Assembly: GCA_031002005.1 (NCBI GenBank)
Contig: CM061919.1
Location: 33,693,088 to 33,757,087 of the forward strand
DNA length: 64,000 nucleotides
Direction: 5' to 3'
Source of the DNA: Vandiemenella viatica
Taxonomy: Eukaryota > Arthropoda > Insecta > Orthoptera > Morabidae
The stretch's first letter is position 1, and each line of letters opens with the position of its first letter. The position numbers and the translations under genes are program-made. The notes under the pieces are model-generated. The model did not search any database. It was not told where the DNA came from and saw only the letters and a program-made list of their open reading frames with translations. This document shows positions 32,182-44,480 of this stretch, in pieces.

Positions 32182-32672
32182 TTAAGTGTTTAACTGTGTT
32201 GTATTTAATGTAGATAAAAAATTTGTATTCATTTGAATTGTTAGCAAATTTCGTTTAGAGACCGATCGAAATTAAAAGTGTAAGATATAGTATCCTGAAT
32301 GTGTGTGAGGGTGTGCGTGTGGGTGTATGTGAAATGTATATGTGGTGTTGTTACTAAAACATATCCGTCAGAATTAAAATCATTATTGTTTTACATTCGT
32401 CACAACGTAACAAAATGTTATAACAACTAGAAAATGAACATCGGTTGTCCTGCCGCTGAATCCACTTTTTTCAAAGCCGACAATGCATATTATATTAGAA
32501 ACCAAAAAAAAAAAAAAAAAATTGTAGACACCTTAGTAGGTGACGTAAGTGTCTGTAGTAGAACAACTGCATAAACCGTGACGTGCACAAAGGAGATACT
32601 ATTGTACAGTCACGGTAATAAAGAGTTTTTGATAGGTGTTGCCATCTCAATACAATATACATATATGGTGTA

Positions 32673-32701
32673 GGTGAAACGAAGTTCACCGGGTCATCTA
32701 G
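32673..32701 (+). terminator. Helitron 3' hairpin and CTAG end
   Basis: The stem GGTGAA/TTCACC has a 6-nt loop ACGAAG, then GGGTCAT and CTAG. In Helitrons this palindrome marks the end of rolling-circle transfer. Confidence 0.8.
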
Positions 32702-32935
32702 TCTATCTATATCGATCTATTGCCTTACACATTATGAAATTCCATGCCATAGCATGTATACCATTAATCGTTGCTAATGTTTATGAGATGAGAGATGTTT
32801 TTATATGGGTGACACATACTCTCTGTCATACATTGCTGTGAATAACATGGACGTGCAACTAACGGGTGTATCTCAAACTCGAATGTTACGAGGAGGAAAG
32901 AATTCATATAAACATCAAACCTCAGCATATCGACA

Positions 32936-33003
32936 GTGGCCCAGTGGTTAAGGCGTCTGACCAGAAGTAGAAAGGTCCTCGGTTCAAATCCTTGTCTGGG
33001 CGG
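32936..33003 (+). repeat. tRNA-Arg-like module, left arm
   Basis: TGGCCCAGTGGTTAAGGCGT matches the A-box half of animal tRNA-Arg, and GGTTCAAATCC is a B box. The anticodon arm is degenerate (GACCAGAAGTAGAAAGGTC), so it is a tRNA-derived SINE head rather than a tRNA gene. The mirror copy is in the right arm. Confidence 0.65.
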
Positions 33004-35884
33004 TGATTTTCATAAGCCCTTAACCCACCTTCACTTCTGGCACGGATTGCTGTGTAATGTGAGGTACGCCAGAACGCTTCCATGGCTCGGATACCACGTT
33101 AAACTGTAGGTCTCTTTTAAGGATAACAACTCTATGGTTGTGTACACTTTTAGAAGCAAAGATTCAAAACAAACGAAGGCCTAACGTGGTCCTAGGTGAC
33201 CTAAACGAGCATTAATACAGGATAGAGAGGAGCCAGTCAGATGAAAAATTTTAATATAACGATCGTCTCTTGTCTCTGAGCCCAACTTATTGCTCTTTGC
33301 ATAAAAAGCATACCCGCACTCATTAAAGTATAAGTTTTAAGAAGGATTTGGGGCAGGTATAAGGCAAATAGATGTACGGTGTAGGTGAAACACGAGTGGT
33401 AATTCAAAAGAATACACAGCAAAGAGTGAGAACAATACCTGATGAGGAGATGTACACACTTTTTCAATAATTTCATTAACCTGAACCAGAAAAAATCCAT
33501 CAGTAACAGCTACCAGATACCAAACTGATCACATTAGCATCGCCTCGCCTCTCACACACATCAGCCATCTTTGCCATCTAGTTGCATGTGCACAAGTACA
33601 AAACTGTTAACATCAGCATCATCTCATATCACTCACATAACAACAAGCCATCTAGTAACATGTGCCCCTAATACCACAACGGTATGAGTAGATTCAAGAG
33701 CCTTTCTTAACACAGGCTTCAATGTCATACTTTGGATGCTCACTCCCAGCTGTATACGACACAAAACACACACACATTAGTGGTGGAAATGAACTACACA
33801 TCCTACATGCGGACAGACGAGTGAAAGAAAGATATCACCATATTTACACTATAGCTGCCTTCCATTTCACACTACATTTCAAGGCCAAAAACTGTGGACC
33901 CCATATTACTCCACTACATACAATCTATTGTCTGACTATGGGGTTATAACACAAGTTATTTGTTTCTCTGGTACATCCACTCATCACGATTTTTGCCCCG
34001 AAGGACATATAGCGAACAGCCTGAAAAAAACAGTTCGTACCCCAAACCTAACGGCAGCAAACTAAACAAAACAGTGAAATTGAAGAGTGCCTGTATTCCT
34101 GAAATCACTCTAGACAAGTGCAGGGAAAGAGACCTGCAAAAGTCCATGGCTGAATGCCTCACCGTTCCTTGCCATACATAATTTCTAACCTCTAATGACG
34201 ATGGCATCGACGAGGCACAAAGCCCGAAAAAATGCCTGATATGCTGGAAATACTAGAATTTTGGATGGTCGTTGAAATTTGTCATTTGTAACGACAGAAA
34301 TGCGCCAGTAATAATACAAGGTAGACTGGGAAGTCAAGATAGTGGCAACAAACACCTAATTTAAAAATTCATTCACTGACAAAAGTATGGAAAAAACACA
34401 GTGCACACGATAAAGTTACCATAATGCACTTAGCTAACAGATAGTTTCATGGTCATCAAACAACCCACATTTTAATAGAAGATATCCACGCATTTAAAAG
34501 TATCCAAAACGTCATCATAGGTGCAGACAATACTTCTATTACGCCGAAGATAACGCCAATACTTGAACTATCGTAAATTGTTAGGTCATTCACATATGAA
34601 AGTGCGTGTTTGAATATTTTTTCCACTCAGGCCTAATCACCTAAAGTCCAGAGCCAGATTGTGGTCACGGTCAACTTGGGCTCCATACACCACTCAGAAT
34701 TATTCTACCAATATCCATTCGATTAAAATTATACGCCATATACAGCTCCCCCCCCTCCCCCAACACTTTTCATACCTTCGAGTCGCATTCAGTCAAGCTC
34801 ATTTACTATGTCACTTGTTGAATATTTTCCACTAATAAATCTAGCTACCCTCCTTTGCACCCTGCATTTGATGTACAAAAAATGTGGACTCCATACTAGA
34901 CCACTATAGGGAAGCTATGGTCTGACTGTGAGTATGTACCCAAGTACTTCGCTTATCTGGCACACCCCGTCAGCACCTTATCCATTAAATGATTTTTACA
35001 CCGAAGTGCTTATAGTGAAAAACGTGAGAAACACAGTTCGTATGCCAACACAAACAGCAGTAAATTGTAAACAGCACAGTGGAATCGGAGAGTGCCTAAG
35101 CACAGAAACAGTTGTTAGAAGCACACATTGATGTTGAGTATAATTCTATAAAAATATATATTAGACTCAAATCCACAGAGGAATCACGCACACACGCACA
35201 TTTCCATGCCTACAACGAGCTCAACACAACAATCAGCACTAAAATAGAACTCACACTTTGGAAGAAAACACACACACACACACACATACATTAGTGGAGG
35301 AAATGAACTGCACATCCTACATCCAAACAAACGAGGTAAAGGAAGGTCTGACCATATTTAGGCATACATACCCAGAGAGAGAGACGTACACAAGCACATG
35401 TACATGCATACAGCGAGTTCGACATAAACAACTGTAAGAATCATGGAAACGATGAAGTGGGACAGAATTGTCGTTACCAGTGATTAACTCTACAGAATTC
35501 TCGTTACAAAAATCATCAGACTGACGAGCTAAAGTCAGGTATCACCATACTTATACCTACATGCACAAAGAGAGACGCAGAAACACATGTCCATGTGTAC
35601 AGCGAGTTCAGCACAACTACCGGCACCCATCATGGAAACGAAAAAGTGGTGCAGTACTCTCTTACCTAATGACTGACTGAAAAACAGAACACTCCTCACA
35701 TATCATCGGCCAACGAGGGAGGGTGTGCAAGACATGTCATGTTTTCACTACAGTGCTTATCCCATAAATAGTGTTCATCACACCCAATTGATTTCATGTA
35801 CCTTCAACACATAGGTAACCACCACGTCTCCCCCATAGCGCAACCCTTTCAGCCATTCATTAACAATGCCCTCCAGGTACCATG

Positions 35885-37309
35885 ACACTGGGCAGATTGA
35901 CACACATTTGTCTTTCAAAAGCTGCTATTAAGAAATGACCTAGACCAAACAGTGTACAAGAGTTTAGTTCCTGTAAACATCTATAATGATGGCACCTGAA
36001 ATCACTTGAGTGTGGTGAGCACTGAGATGTATTGTAAAGACATGCTGTCCTTTGGCTATTCTGTAACACCACAGTCTGAATGTGGGGGCGTGGAGTTGCT
36101 TTCCTCCAGTTAATTGTATGTATGTGTTAAATTATAGAATTTTGTTGTACGTATGGACAAGTGTGGTGGTTGTGTGTCTAATTATGGTGATAGGGTTCTA
36201 CTCCATATCGATATTTCACCATCAGTGGCCACGTATGTGTTGATGGTAGACGTAATAAGTTGGGTGTGATGAGCACTGATGTGTGTGGAAAAGACATATC
36301 ACACTTCGCACATGCTGCAACTTTAATTCTGGACGTAGGGTGTTCTGTCCCTTTCCTTGAGTTACCTGTATGTGTGTAGTGATGTATGGAACTGTGTGTA
36401 TGCATGGACATGTGTGTGTGTGTTTTTTGTGTGTTGTGTGTCTATTACGATAAGATTATACTCGACTTTGAGTCTTCACATTGAGTGGCTACCTATGTGT
36501 TGATTGTACATGTAGTGAATTGGGTGTGATGATTTTTGTCCAGTCATGAGGGATCTGTCCAACTTTTTCGCTGTCATGATTGGGCTAGTTGTTGTGTCGA
36601 GCTCGCTGTAGACATAGAAATGCACGTGTGTGCGCGTCTTTCTGTGCATGTATGTGTAAATATAGTTATTTCTTCCTTAAACTCGTTTGTCTGGATGTAT
36701 GGTGTGCTTATCCTACACTTATGTTAGTGTGTGCTTATGTGTGGTGACGTATGGATTTGTGGGCGAGACCTAGTATGAATATTGGGAGTCTGTCTGATGA
36801 CCAAGTGTCCCCTGCTACTCATGGTACCTGGGGACATATGCAACTGTGTATCAGAAAAGGCTTAGATGTGGGATAGACGTGGTGGTGATGATGTGAACAG
36901 TTTTGTACCTAGGACACATGATACTGGATAGCAGAGACGTCTGTAGTGTGAGATAAATAAGATGATGTTGACGTGAAGAGTTTGGTATCTTGAACATATG
37001 TTACTGATGATTTTTTTCAGTCATGAGTCATTTGCCTTCTGTACCACTTTTTCTTTGCCATAATTGGGGTGGATGTTGTGTCGAGCTCACTGAAGGTGTG
37101 GAAATGTGCGGGTATCTCTGTGTCTGTATGTGTAAATATGGTGATACATTGCTTAAACTCGTCTGTCTGGATATATGATTTGCTGTTCCTCCACTTAAGA
37201 TTCTTTGTGCTTGTGTGTGGTGACGTATGGATTTGTGGGTGAGGTCTAGTATGAATATGAGGGGTTCTACTTCTGGTGTCTGCTGATAGCCAAGTGTCTA
37301 TTTCAAATC
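35885..37309. repeat. Repeat-rich apex of the inner palindrome
   Basis: The centre of the inverted arms carries degenerate direct repeats. One is a unit with GTTGTGTCGAGCTCGCTGTAG, TGTGTAAATATAGTTAT and GTGTGGTGACGTATGG at 36545-36780 and again at 37025-37250, continuing into the right arm (37570, 37950). A second unit with ACCTATGTGTTGAT is at 36237 (variant), 36491 and 37386. GT-rich simple sequence lies between. I see no coding potential. Confidence 0.7.
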
Positions 37310-38714
37310 ATGTTACCTGAGGGGCACTGTTAATGAATGGCTGAAAGGGTTGCGGTGTGGGGGAGACGTGGTGGTTACCTATGTGTTGAAGGTACATGTA
37401 ATCAGTTGGGTGTGATGAACGCTATTTATAGGATAAACACTGTTGTGAAAACATGACATCTTTTACACACCCTCTCTCTCGTTAGGCCGATGATAAGTGA
37501 GGAGAGTTCTGGTTTTCAGTCAGTCATGAGGTAAGAGAGTACTAAACCACTTTTTCGTTTCCTTTATTGGTGCCGGTAGTTGTGCTGAACTCGCTGTAGA
37601 CATTGACATGTGTGTCTGCGTCTCTGTTTGTGCATGTAGGTGTAAGTATGGTGATACCTGACTTCGTCAGTCAGATGATTTTTGTAACGAGAATTCTGTC
37701 CAGTGAATCAGTGGTAACGACAATTCAATTCTACTTCATCGTTTCCATGATGCTTGCTGTTGTTTATGTCGAACTCACTGTATGCATGTACGTGTGCTTG
37801 TGTACGTCTCTCTCTCTGGGTATGTATGCCTAAATATGGTCAGACCTTCCTTTACCTCGTTTGTCTGGATTTAGGATGTGCAGTTCATTTCCTCCACTAA
37901 TGTATGTGTGTGTTTTCTTCCTCAGTGTAAGTTCTATCTTAGTGCTGATTGTTGTGTCGAGCTCGTTGTAGACATGGAAATGTGCGTGTGTGCGTGATTC
38001 CTCTGTGGATTTGAGTCTAAAATATATGGTTGTAGAATTATACTTACCATCAATGTGTGCTTCTAACAATTGTTTCTGGGCTTAGGCACTCTCCCATTCC
38101 AGTGTGGTGTTTACAGTTTACTGCTGTTTTTGTTGGCATACGAACTGTGTTTCTCAAGTTTTTCACTGTAAGCACTTCGGTGTAAAAATCATTTAACGGG
38201 AGGGGGGGGGGGTGTGCTGAGTGGGTGTGACAGAGAAGGAAAGTACTTGGGTACAAATCCACAGTCTGACCATAGCTTGCCTTTAGTGTTGTAGTATGGA
38301 GTCCCCATTTTTTGTACATCAAATGCAGGGTGCAAAGGAGGGTAGCTAGATTTATTAGTGGAAAACATTCAAAAGGTTACACAGTAAATGCGCTGGACTG
38401 AATGTGACTCGAAGGTATGAAAAGTGTTGAGGGAGGGGGGGGGGGCTGTATATGGCGAATAAGTATATTAGAATGGATATTGGTAGAATAATTCTGTGTG
38501 GTGTATGGAGCCCAAGTTGACCGTGACCACAATCTGGCACTTGACTTTAGGTGATGAGGCCTGAGTGGAAAAAATATCCAAACACGCACTTTCATATGCG
38601 AATGACCTAACAATTTACGACAGTTCAATTATGGGCGTTATCTTCGGCGTAATAGAACTACTGTCTGCAGCTATGGTGACGTTATGGATACTTGTCAATG
38701 CATGGATATCTTCT

Positions 38715-39874
38715 TGGTATGTGTGGATGCCACTAAGGGCTTAGCGGGAACCATGTGGGAGAATGGTTATAAAGTGCAAACCTTGATCAAACATTTTATT
38801 ACAAGAATCTTGGTTAACGATTGAACTTATACAGAATATCTTAAATAATATATTACAATATAATACATAAGACAGCTTTAATCTTGTAGATTATGAAGTT
38901 TATAAATCCTGTACCAATACAAATATATGTTAGTGCGATGACAAGCTTCTTAAGCCATGAGAATATCCCTAATCACAATATCTCCACTTGTATCAAACAT
39001 CCAAACAGAAAATCCTTACATGCTTGGAAACGTTATATAACAGGGCAGGCTCTTACCAATTTACCATCATATAACAAATTTACAGCTAGTACAAAACACA
39101 AATTTGTACACAGGAGGCAAAAAAAAGCAATTATTTTTAAACAAACAGGAATCAGTTTACCTTAGCGTCCTTCAGTTTAACCATTAGAATCAAGTTCTTA
39201 CCAATAGGTTGTGACACACTATAGTGTGTACACGCCGGCGCATAAGTCGTTACGACCCACACACACTGATAAGGCGGCGGGATCGATTAGCACCACATAT
39301 CGGGGAATTTTGTCCATTCCGGTAACAAAATTACTAAGCACAATTAACAAGAATGCAGTACGCGACGCACTTTGTAGTTGGAATCATCAGGTATCCTATC
39401 TCAAATACCTGACAGTGCTAGAAAATGGCAATTTATCACCTCGAAGCCACCGCTAGCCCCGCCGCTGCCGTTCTCCCCAATCGGCGGAAAACCGCTCACG
39501 AACATAGAGCGCAGCGGACGAATTCCCTCTATTAATGCGAGCGAGGGATGGTCTCGGTGGGGTCACAAATGCGCATCATGCGGTACTACCAGGGTGCCTG
39601 GTCAAATTACAAGTGCTCGCATATACCAGCAGACCTCTAACATCGCAGTCAATTATGGAAAATATTAGGCCCAACCAAGCAATCCGCTGCTGCCGACCGA
39701 CAGACTTCTCGGTTTCGTGTCACAGAAAATCAACTCCATAAGCCGGTAGAGGGCACCACCAGAGCCACAGCGCGCTCTCACGGGCGAAACTCGCACCCGG
39801 GCTCTGTAGGAACCAGCATCAGAAGACAAATCGAGGGCGGGGAAGATAAACAAAAGCAAGCCGAGCACGGCTCA
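38715..39874 (-). repeat. 3' LTR of the older Gypsy
   Basis: The LTR is 1160 bp; on the minus strand it begins TGAGCCGTGCTCGG and is preceded by the purine-rich GTGTGGGAGGT (39875-39886 region). It is homologous along its length with 44481-45619. Confidence 0.85.
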
Positions 39875-39913
39875 ACCTCCCACACCAAAGCCACAAACAG
39901 CGAGATCAAGATG

Positions 39914-42740
39914 TCAAGGCTTAGTCTTACATTTAACCTGAGATAGATGCACCCTCATAAGTTTTTTGGAATTGGGATTTTGGACTAACAGATTAACTGG
40001 CGATAGTATTTTACGTATAATAGAAGGGCCCATAAACCTATAGGCTATTTTACCAGGTTGTCCGCCCTCAGCAGCACCTTGAGGATTCAGATTACGAACG
40101 AAAAACTGGTCCCCGACCTCGTGGTTAAAAGGGACTCTGCCACTATTATACCTTTTACGTAAACGCTCGTGGGCTAACTTAATGTTCTTACGAGCTCTAT
40201 TCCAATTCCGCTTGATGGTATGAGAATTAACTTTATCAGGCAAGAGTTCCTTAATTTTCCACAAATTGGATAACGGTGAATTCAATGGGTTAGTAAAGCA
40301 TCAGACTAGCTGGTTAGGCCTTCAAAACTTTATGACGAAAGGCATTAAAAACTAAATTAATCCATGAAAGAGACTCATCCCATTTGGTACGCTAATTAGC
40401 GTGATAAGCAATCAATGCGGCCTTTAAATTACGGTTTACTCGTTCCGCAAATGAAGGTTCGGGATGATAGGGAGTAGTGGTCACATGTTTGATGCCTTGA
40501 GAAAAACAAAACCTTTTAAACTGATGAGAAAGTAATGTGGAAGCATTGTTACTAACAATAACCTTACGGAGGCCCAAACAAAGCGAATATCTTTTGGGGA
40601 TGCCCTACAGTACTCGGGGTGGAGGTAGTACGAACAGGAACAAGCCAACAAAATCGGGTAAAAACATCCACAGCCACTAGGATGTATCTGTTTCCTTGCT
40701 TTGTACGGGGAAGAGGGACTGACATGATCAACGAAAAGTTTATCCATGGGGTTCTGTTCCCGAAGGGAGCACAAATAACCTTTCTTGGGACCAGTATCAG
40801 GTTTAGACATGTTACAAATACGACACTACCCCACCATTTTTCGGACATCCTTTACTTACCCAGGCCACGTGATACATTCCTTAATTTTGTGTATAGTTTT
40901 ATGAACACCTAAATGGCCCCCAGCCAAAGAATGATGAAAGTAATAAAAGACAGAAGAGATTAATTCACTTGGAAGACATATTTTAAGTTGTTTTCTCTTT
41001 CCTACCTCACGACACAATATACCTTTATGCAATACGAACCCCGGAGACGGTTCACCATTGCAAAGTTGTTGATAGGTGGGACACAGCAAAGGATCAGACC
41101 TATGTTTAGCCTGAGATCATTTAATAGGGGAACTTCAGTTATAATACCCCCCGCCAGGCCAAAACCCTAATCGCTACCTTCCTAGGGCTCTCCAGGACCC
41201 TGAAACATACGACTAAGCCCATCTGCAATGTTGTTATCAGATCCCCGAATATGTCGTACCGAAAAGCGGAAGGCGGAGATTCGGAGAGCCCACCTAGCTA
41301 TGAGCCCTGTTTTACGGGGGCGCGCCAGAACTCAGCTTAAGGCTTGATTATCAGTTGCAAGAACAAACTCACGGTGCTCCAGATAATAACAAAATTTTTC
41401 TAGTGCAAAGAGAACCGCGAGAGCCTCACACTCGTAAACAGAGTATTTACATTAGGGGCCAGCTAACCTCCTGGAGATATAAGCCAAAGGACATCTTTCC
41501 CGATCACCTTCTTGCAAGAGAACGGCCGCAATACCAGCATTAGATGCACCCGTTTTTACCACAAAGGGTTTATTAAAATCAGGAATGGCTAAGACAGGGG
41601 GATTCGTAAGCGCAGATTTCAGCGCGTCAAAGGCAGATTGTTGGCTAGACCCCCACACAAATTTGCGCCCTTTCTTACGAAGATCATTTAAAGGGGTGGC
41701 AATAGGAGCAAAGTTAGGCACAAAACGGCGAAAATAATTGGCCATACCAATAAACCGAGCAACCCCTTTAGCATTAGTAGGGGGTGGAAACATTCGAAGA
41801 CCTTTAGTACGCTCAGGATCTTCTCTAACACCATCACCTGACACGAGGTGTCCAAGAAAGGAAACTTCTTGACAGGCCAAGGTAACTTTTGAAGGCTTAA
41901 CCGCCAGGCCAGCTTCCCTAAATACGGTTAGAACTTGACCAAGATGATGCAGATGTTGCTCAAAGGACTCGCTATAGACCACCACGTCGTCCAGATAATT
42001 ATACACAAAGCGAAACTTAAGATCCCCCAGTACTCTATCAAGCAGGCGGGATAACATCGCGGCCCCAGTAGATAAACCAAACGGAACACGATTAAACTAC
42101 AAACAAATCCCAATCCGTGCAAAATGCCGTAACCGCCTTAATCCTCAGTAAGGGGAATTTGATGATACATCTGATTAAGGTCTAATGCAGTAAAATATTT
42201 GGCACTGGCAAACCAAGTAAAGGCATTGTGAAGATCAGGAAGGGAAACTGATTCTAATACGACCTTTTTATTTAATGCCCTGTAATCAACTACAGGTCTG
42301 TATTCCCCTCTCTCAGGTTTAGGAACTAAAAATATTGGAGAAGCGTAAGGTGAAGTGGAGGGTCTAATAACTCCATCCTTAAGCATCTTATTGAATTTTT
42401 TACGAAGAAAGTTCATCGTCGGGGGGGACAAACGGTAGGGACCCTGCCTCAACGGAATATCATCAGACAGGTGAATTTTATATTAAATAAGGTGAGTTAC
42501 TCCTAATTTATCCACCAAAACATTTTTAAACTGCTCTAACATTTCCAGAAGTTGAATAGCTTGACTCTGAGACAGATGAGCCGTCTTATAATCACCCACT
42601 TGTGTAAGGACCGCGTTTATTCGTGATGAGATGTGACAAGAGGAAAGGGCAATTTGATTCTGAGGGTCAAACGTAAAATAAAAGGTGCTCGAACTACAGT
42701 TCATGACCAGTCCAGTACCTTTGATAAAGTCTATTCCCAA
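39914..42740 (-). pseudogene. pol: pol (RT, RNase H, integrase) of the older Gypsy
   Basis: Several frames must be joined. RT has GPYRLSPP, PYASPIFLVPKP, YRPVVDYRALN, MYHQIPLTED (42452-42138) and the catalytic YLDD (about 42006-41995, in NYLDDVVVYS). RNase H reads VVKTGASNAGIAAVLLQE, where the catalytic Asp of TDAS has become Gly. The integrase zinc finger has HHSLAGGHLGVHKT. The core reads AVDVFTRF and then IVSNNASTLLSHQF, where the second catalytic Asp appears as Asn, and the third position AERVNRNLKAA keeps Glu. A C-terminal block (GDQFFVRNLNPQG, GPSIIRKIL) ends at 39914. Several catalytic losses plus shifts make it dead. Confidence 0.8.
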
Positions 42741-44381
42741 TATAATGGGTATTGATATAATGGGTATTAGCGACCACCAGGTTAAGGGGCCAGGTATAAT
42801 TACACACTCTTACCCAAACTCGACACACTCCCACGAGAAGCAACTTCTGACCAGCAACAGTACGACATCCCTGCGCGGGGGGTTTGAGTACGGGCAAGCG
42901 ACAGATGTTACGAAACTCCAAATACCAGTTATAATCGACAAAGGAGAGAGAACTCCCCGAGTCAATGAGTACACAAACAGGCTCATGATTGATGTTGGCA
43001 CAAACAAAAGGCAGATGAGAAGTCTTAGGAGTTAAAATGCGGTTACGAAAACATTTAAGCGGCAAACGCCTCGTTTCTCGACGGTTACCAGGTTGACCCC
43101 TGGCTAACGGACATATCCTGACACAATGAAGATCAGAACCACAACAGAAACACCGCTTAACCACCCTACCTGCAAGAACACTACTACACCAATAAATATT
43201 ACCAGTGGAACTTGCCCGCTGAAACCCCCTGCGTCTGCTATCAGGTCGTCGTGCACGAGGCGCTCGGCACCGTTTAACGAAATGGTCACCAGTGCCACAG
43301 CGAAAACACTTGCCTTTAACATAGTAATTATTAGCACGTGAATAATCAGGTTTCCCCTCATCTTTCTTAGTGACTTGTGCCCTACCTTCTGCTTTCTGCT
43401 GATCAACAAGTTGCAAGGCCTCAATAGAAGTAATTAACTGATTAAGCTGAACAAAAGATACTGGTCTTATATTAAACACGGCCCTAGCCCTGTCCTCCGG
43501 ACGAAGACCTTCGTCAATATTGGCAACGATATCCTTTTCAGAAATATCCATTTGTAATGCCGCTACAGCCATACGAACCCTCTCCACAAATTCCCCCAAC
43601 GATTCCGTCATAGATTGTACTCTCCAAAAATGAAAACTTTCTAACTCCCTCAATATACATATTGGTATTTTCTCTCGTATCACCTTTTGTCTTAAATCTT
43701 CTAAGGTCCTCCTTACCTGCATAATCTCCGCAAGATAATCTGCCAAACAACCCTTAGCTAAAGGATATAAGAAAGCCAAAATACTATGTTGAGGAAGCTG
43801 AAGCGCATCTGCGTGTTTTTCAAAACGAACAGTGAGCCACAACAAATGTTCAATTTGTCTCATATCTCCCACTGAAAGTTCCTTGACATCTCGTAACAAT
43901 ACCCCCAAAAGATTAGGTAATTTGGCAAACTGATTTGAAATGGCCTGATACTCGGGAACTACTTGGTGCATCTGATGATGATCAGTTCTCACCGTTACCC
44001 CTTCTACTGACTGACTACAAGTGTCATTTTCTAAACCCAAGGGATTAACCAGCAATAACAAGGTCTGCAATTCAGCTCTCAATTGGTCTACAGAGGAAAG
44101 TTGATCTTTATCCAAGTTCAAAATTTGCATATCGACAAAGACGATCATTAAAATGGTTAAGCTGAGCCTGAATCCTATAAATCTGGCGCCTAGTTGGCCT
44201 GCTTTCTTTCAAGAATGCAATATTTCTCCCGAGCTCCTGCATCCCCACTGAACAAGCGGAAATAGCATCACCTACCTCCCCAATCCGCACTACCATCGTC
44301 TGACGCTCCCCTAATTCTGAGTTCGTACTGCAGCTGCTCTTTCTTAAGATAACTCCACCCTACAAAGCGCGGGCCTTCCAT
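42694..44381 (-). pseudogene. gag: gag-protease of the older Gypsy
   Basis: An ATG at 44381 gives MEGPRFVGWSYLKKEQLQYE, with a helix-rich start (KEQLQYELRIRG) common in invertebrate Gypsy gags, then hits a stop. The frame is recovered from about 44148 and is open for 484 codons. It holds the capsid-like region (FHFWRVQSMTESLGEFVERV), two zinc knuckles (CFRCGTGDHFVKRC and CFCCGSDLHCVRIC) and the protease motif VLIDSGSSLSFVDY (about 42960-42920). Shifts near 44150 and 42740 break it. The fused gag-protease frame followed by RT is a usual Gypsy arrangement. Confidence 0.8.
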
Positions 44382-44463
44382 TACGAATCTGTAAATACAA
44401 TATATGAATGTATGACAACAACAAAACAACCAACGACAAGGCTTGACACTTACGCAATATAAC

Positions 44464-44478
44464 CACGCTCTGCTACCA
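44464..44478 (-). promoter_or_regulatory. Primer-binding site, initiator tRNA-Met
   Basis: The minus strand reads TGGTAGCAGAGCGTG just inside the 5' LTR. The first 11-12 bases are complementary to the CUCUGCUACCA end of animal initiator tRNA-Met. Confidence 0.65.
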
Positions 44479-44480
44479 TT

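Larger units (their letters stand above)
28708..32701 (+). mobile_element. Helitron, decayed but with both ends
   Basis: The 5' end is TCTTATATATAAAAAAG preceded by A. The 3' end is CTAG (32698-32701) followed by T, with a perfect 6-bp hairpin (GGTGAA/TTCACC, 32673-32690) seven bases before the CTAG. Helitrons insert between A and T, leave no duplication and end in CTRR after a hairpin. Inside are remnants of the Rep (HUH) and helicase domains. It sits in the simple-repeat tail of the truncated non-LTR element. A 285-bp hAT-type MITE interrupts it. Confidence 0.88.
25543..35884 (+). repeat. Left inner inverted arm, about 3.3 kb, split by insertions
   Basis: The arm consists of 25543-25665 and 32710-35884. 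It aligns in reverse with 47490-45620 plus 38714-37310. Sample shared landmarks are ATACAGATTTATTG, TCGATCTATTGCC, the tRNA-like module, the CACACATTAGTGG stretch and ATTCATTAACA near the inner end. Divergence is moderate with small indels. Confidence 0.85.

Noticed and set aside
32936..33003. Functional tRNA-Arg gene
   Set aside because: The anticodon arm and acceptor stem do not pair; it is a tRNA-derived retroposon head.
33722..33949. Open frame repeated in the other inverted arm (46165-46347, minus)
   Set aside because: It is shared because the arms are inverted copies; the frame is short, breaks at different places and has no coding signature.
34928..35294. Small frames in the left inner arm, mirrored at 37830-38322
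   Set aside because: They are low-complexity CA-rich translations present only because of the palindrome.
38893..39165. 90-codon frame present in both LTRs of the older Gypsy (also 44641-44922), antisense to the element
   Set aside because: The LTRs were identical at insertion, so retention in both is expected for a while; no motif or start context supports a gene.
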